Shown here piece after piece: positions 31,055 through 33,681 of a DNA stretch of 33,681 bases; position 1 is the stretch's first letter; each line of letters opens with the position of its first letter. The notes below the pieces were generated by a model that ran no database searches, was not told where the DNA came from, and saw only the letters and a program-made list of their open reading frames with translations. This DNA comes from Bacteroidales bacterium (GTDB taxonomy: Bacteria > Bacteroidota > Bacteroidia > Bacteroidales > WCHB1-69). Both the position numbers and the translations under genes were made by a program. The stretch is taken from contig JAGCUN010000039.1 in the NCBI GenBank assembly GCA_017962845.1, positions 1 through 33,681 of the forward strand, in the 5' to 3' direction.

Positions 31055-33681
31055 ATGAAAAAAATAATTTCCTTACTTGTTTTAGTGTTTGCAATTTGCA
31101 CAATGTCGTTTGCACAAACTGTTTACACACTGGGCACGAGTGGCTCTGATATCACCACCTGTAATGCCTACGTTTACGACAGCGGCGGCGAGAACGGCTT
31201 TTACAGTGCCGGAGAAGACCTGTGGATGACCATCCATCCGAACAATGGTGCCGTGGCCATCATTGTTGATGAATTTGACGTTGCGGAAACGGACACGCTT
31301 TACATCTACAATGGCACCGATCCGAACAATGACACGATTCCCTTTATGGTCGGTTCACTTGCCACCAACTGGCTGAACAACAGCAACAACTTCATCCAGG
31401 GCGACTTGCAGATAGCAGCCACCATCCAAAACCCGACGGGGGCCATCACCATTCATTTCAAGTCAGCTGCCTCATCGCAGACTGGCGGCGGTTTCAAGCT
31501 CACCGTCTCCTGCCAGGAGCCCTGCCAGCGTCTCCACGCCAGCATCGACTTCGCCAACTCTGTACCCACCCCGCACTTCGACACCGAGCTCAACGATGGG
31601 TACTACTATATCGACTTCTGTCCTGGCGACACCATCCATTTAGCAGCTGATGTCACCTATCCCGACAACGACTTCAGCTACCATCAGGATCCGACCACGA
31701 CCTATTTCGACTGGAGCTTCGGCACCAGCGGCTATGGACAGACCACCTTCGACTATGTTTTCAATCCGGGACAAGGTTACGACCTGACCCTTGCCGTACG
31801 CGAGACCCACAACGGCAACACCTGCTACGGACAGACTCCTGTGGCCATCCGTGTAAGAGGTTCGCGTGACCCGTTTGTTCACGCCGACCTGCTGGATGAC
31901 GTGTGCCAAGGCACTGAGGTGCCGCTGTTGGTGAGTATGGACAGTGCGGCCACCATCATCGTGGAGCCGGTAGGTAGCATCCAGGAGTCTAGCCTTAGTG
32001 TTGACTCCACCGTGTTCATCCCTGACGGACCGCAATGTGTCAACGTGCTGGGAACCCAGTGCTTCAGCTCCTCTGTCAACTTCACGGCATTCCCTCCCGG
32101 GGCCACCATCACCTCAGCTGCTGACATTTTGGCCGTGCGTATCAATCTGGAGCACTCCTACATTGGCGATATCAGCATTGCCTTGAAATGCCCCAACTTG
32201 AACAGCGTGCTGCTGATGGAACAGCCCTGCGGTGCCAACAACGGCAAGTTCTTTGGCGAGCCTTTCGGATACACCAACCACGGCAGCTACGATGAAACCA
32301 CCTACTGCGATGAATCCCACAACCCTCCGGGAACCGGCTGGAACTATTGCTGGAGCGACAACACCAGCTATGCCCAGATTGCAACTGGTTATTGCTACAA
32401 CCACGTGGCAGGCGGCAGTTTTACCAGTTCCATCGACTCCTCCAACGTAGCCGCCCGCACCAACTACTACCACCCCTACCAGACTTTTGGAAATCTGATC
32501 GGATGTCCTCTGAATGGAGTTTGGCAGATTGAGATTTGCGACCAATACGGTATCGACAACGGTTATATCTTCAGTTGGGAACTTGCATTGGATCCGGCAT
32601 TGATGCCGCAGGACTGGACCTACAATGTTGACATCACCGGCATCAACTGGTCGGGCGGCAACATCCAGCCCACCTCCGACTCCACCGCCGCCATCATCAC
32701 CGACCAGCCCGGCGACTACACCTACGTCTTCACCATCGTTGATGAGTTCGACTGCGCCTACGACCACGAAATGCAGCTGAAGGTCGTGCAGCAGCCCGAG
32801 TTCCAGCTCACCGACCAGAACATCTGCGTGGGTGAGATCGCCACCCTCGACCCGCAGTTCACCTATGTGGGCACCCCCGGCCTCGACGAGTACATCTGGA
32901 ATAGCGGCGAGTCAACCCCCGCCATCAGCACCACCACAGCTGGCAACTACTCCCTCACCATCAACGCTTACAACAACGACCACTCGCTCGTGTGTACGTA
33001 CAGCGACAGTGCGCAGGTCATCTTCAACCCGCAGCCTATCGCCAACTTCAGCGCCAGCAGTGTGGAGAGCTGCGCGCCCCTCAACACCACCCTCACCGAC
33101 CTCACCACCTACACCGACGGTGAGCAGCACCCCGAGGTCACACTCGACTACTACTGGGCCATCCTTGACGAGGGCAACGAGGTCGTGCTCACCTCCAACA
33201 GCGCCAACCCCACCTTCTCGGTGCAGAACGGCGGCATCTATAGCGTGCTGCTCATCGTACACACCCAGGACGGCTGCGGCGACACCATCCTCCAGACCAA
33301 CTACCTCACCGTATATCCCCAGCCCATCTCCGACTTCCTCTCCAACCCCGAGAGAACCAACCTCGGCGAGGGCGGCGAGATCGCCTTCATCAACATCACC
33401 GACGTCTCTGTCTTCGGCGAGAACGATGTGGTGACCTGGACCTGGAACTACGGCGACGGCGGCGATGAGACCCACGACATCAACGGCCTCCACACCTACG
33501 ACACATGGGGCGAGTTCGTGGTCACCCTCTCCGTAGAGACCGACCAGGGATGCGCCAGCACCGTCTCCCACACCGTCTATATCGAGGCCGACCTCGAGTT
33601 CCCCAACGTGATGACCCCCAACGGCGACGGCATCAACGACGTGTTCGCCATCAAGAACATGAACCCCATCCTCCCCAACAG
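31055..33681 (+). CDS. Large secreted protein with CUB-like, P-domain, PKD and start of gliding C-terminal domain (partial)
   Basis: The frame is open from ATG 31055 to the window end, giving 875 residues. It has a signal peptide (1-21, ending MSFAQ) and a CUB-like domain (about 30-150, YVYDSGGENGFYS, DTLYIYNG). An unassigned region follows, then a proprotein convertase P-like domain (about 338-518, INLEHSYIGDISIALKCP and GVWQIEICDQYGIDNGYIFSWEL). After an Ig-like unit come two PKD-like domains (about 660-755 and 758-842, WTWNYGDGG). FPNVMTPNGDGINDVFAI, the start of a gliding motility-associated C-terminal domain, occupies the last 28 residues. About 60-70 further residues should lie beyond the edge. 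It is probably exported by type IX secretion to the cell surface. It shares domain style with the 21869-26140 protein but is not a close copy. Confidence 0.9.
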   Translation, partial: MKKIISLLVLVFAICTMSFAQTVYTLGTSGSDITTCNAYVYDSGGENGFYSAGEDLWMTIHPNNGAVAIIVDEFDVAETDTLYIYNGTDPNNDTIPFMVGSLATNWLNNSNNFIQGDLQIAATIQNPTGAITIHFKSAASSQTGGGFKLTVSCQEPCQRLHASIDFANSVPTPHFDTELNDGYYYIDFCPGDTIHLAADVTYPDNDFSYHQDPTTTYFDWSFGTSGYGQTTFDYVFNPGQGYDLTLAVRETHNGNTCYGQTPVAIRVRGSRDPFVHADLLDDVCQGTEVPLLVSMDSAATIIVEPVGSIQESSLSVDSTVFIPDGPQCVNVLGTQCFSSSVNFTAFPPGATITSAADILAVRINLEHSYIGDISIALKCPNLNSVLLMEQPCGANNGKFFGEPFGYTNHGSYDETTYCDESHNPPGTGWNYCWSDNTSYAQIATGYCYNHVAGGSFTSSIDSSNVAARTNYYHPYQTFGNLIGCPLNGVWQIEICDQYGIDNGYIFSWELALDPALMPQDWTYNVDITGINWSGGNIQPTSDSTAAIITDQPGDYTYVFTIVDEFDCAYDHEMQLKVVQQPEFQLTDQNICVGEIATLDPQFTYVGTPGLDEYIWNSGESTPAISTTTAGNYSLTINAYNNDHSLVCTYSDSAQVIFNPQPIANFSASSVESCAPLNTTLTDLTTYTDGEQHPEVTLDYYWAILDEGNEVVLTSNSANPTFSVQNGGIYSVLLIVHTQDGCGDTILQTNYLTVYPQPISDFLSNPERTNLGEGGEIAFINITDVSVFGENDVVTWTWNYGDGGDETHDINGLHTYDTWGEFVVTLSVETDQGCASTVSHTVYIEADLEFPNVMTPNGDGINDVFAIKNMNPILPN

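Noticed and set aside
32832..33434. 200-codon alternate frame within the last gene
   Set aside because: Ser/Thr/Pro-only shadow frame inside a continuous frame encoding PKD domains.

Overview
The window reads as chromosomal DNA from a member of the Bacteroidetes, most likely Bacteroidales. The evidence is repeated -7 promoter elements of the form TAnnTTTG, often followed by C, ahead of many genes. There are also two giant secreted proteins with gliding-motility-type (type IX secretion) C-terminal domains, and family matches typical of this phylum. No rRNA, tRNA, CRISPR array, insertion sequence or phage gene was seen.

Layout. 1-4.8 kb: the N-terminal part of a secreted FG-GAP/VCBS-like protein (minus strand), then an M24 Xaa-Pro aminopeptidase-like protein and the one-piece glycine decarboxylase GcvP. 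4.8-6.66 kb: a small accessory patch with a TIR-transmembrane-FISUMP-like fusion protein, strong hairpins behind it, and the decayed remnant of a RhuM-family gene. 6.66-12.1 kb: a secreted phosphodiesterase/alkaline-phosphatase-superfamily enzyme, a nitroreductase, a secreted bleomycin-hydrolase-type C1 peptidase, MtgA and glycyl-tRNA synthetase. 12.2-21.8 kb: a divergent surface-polymer locus. The minus-strand operon is an O-antigen polymerase/ligase-like protein, a TupA-type ATP-grasp enzyme, a GT4 and a GT2. The plus-strand operon is a Lys1/alanine-dehydrogenase-like oxidoreductase, a Wzx-type flippase, a CapA-type protein and a second ATP-grasp enzyme. 21.9-26.1 kb: a 1423-residue multidomain adhesin-like protein. 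26.2-28.7 kb: a tiny conserved-looking protein, an ECF sigma factor and a DUF1846 protein (all minus strand). 28.9-33.7 kb: CTP synthase, a small secreted protein of unknown function, and a second large secreted protein (CUB-like, P-domain, PKD, start of the gliding C-terminal domain) cut by the window end.

The genes that most clearly work together are those of the 12.2-21.8 kb locus. Polymerase, flippase and glycosyltransferases imply a lipid-carrier-based surface glycan. Two different ATP-grasp families, a CapA homologue and an amino-acid-dehydrogenase-like enzyme suggest, as inference, that the glycan carries amino-acid or peptide groups. The most unusual single gene is the TIR-transmembrane-FISUMP fusion at 5051-6160. 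Several starts were placed downstream of the longest open frame (mtgA, glyS, the polymerase, capA-like, pyrG) because promoter elements or family N-termini require it.
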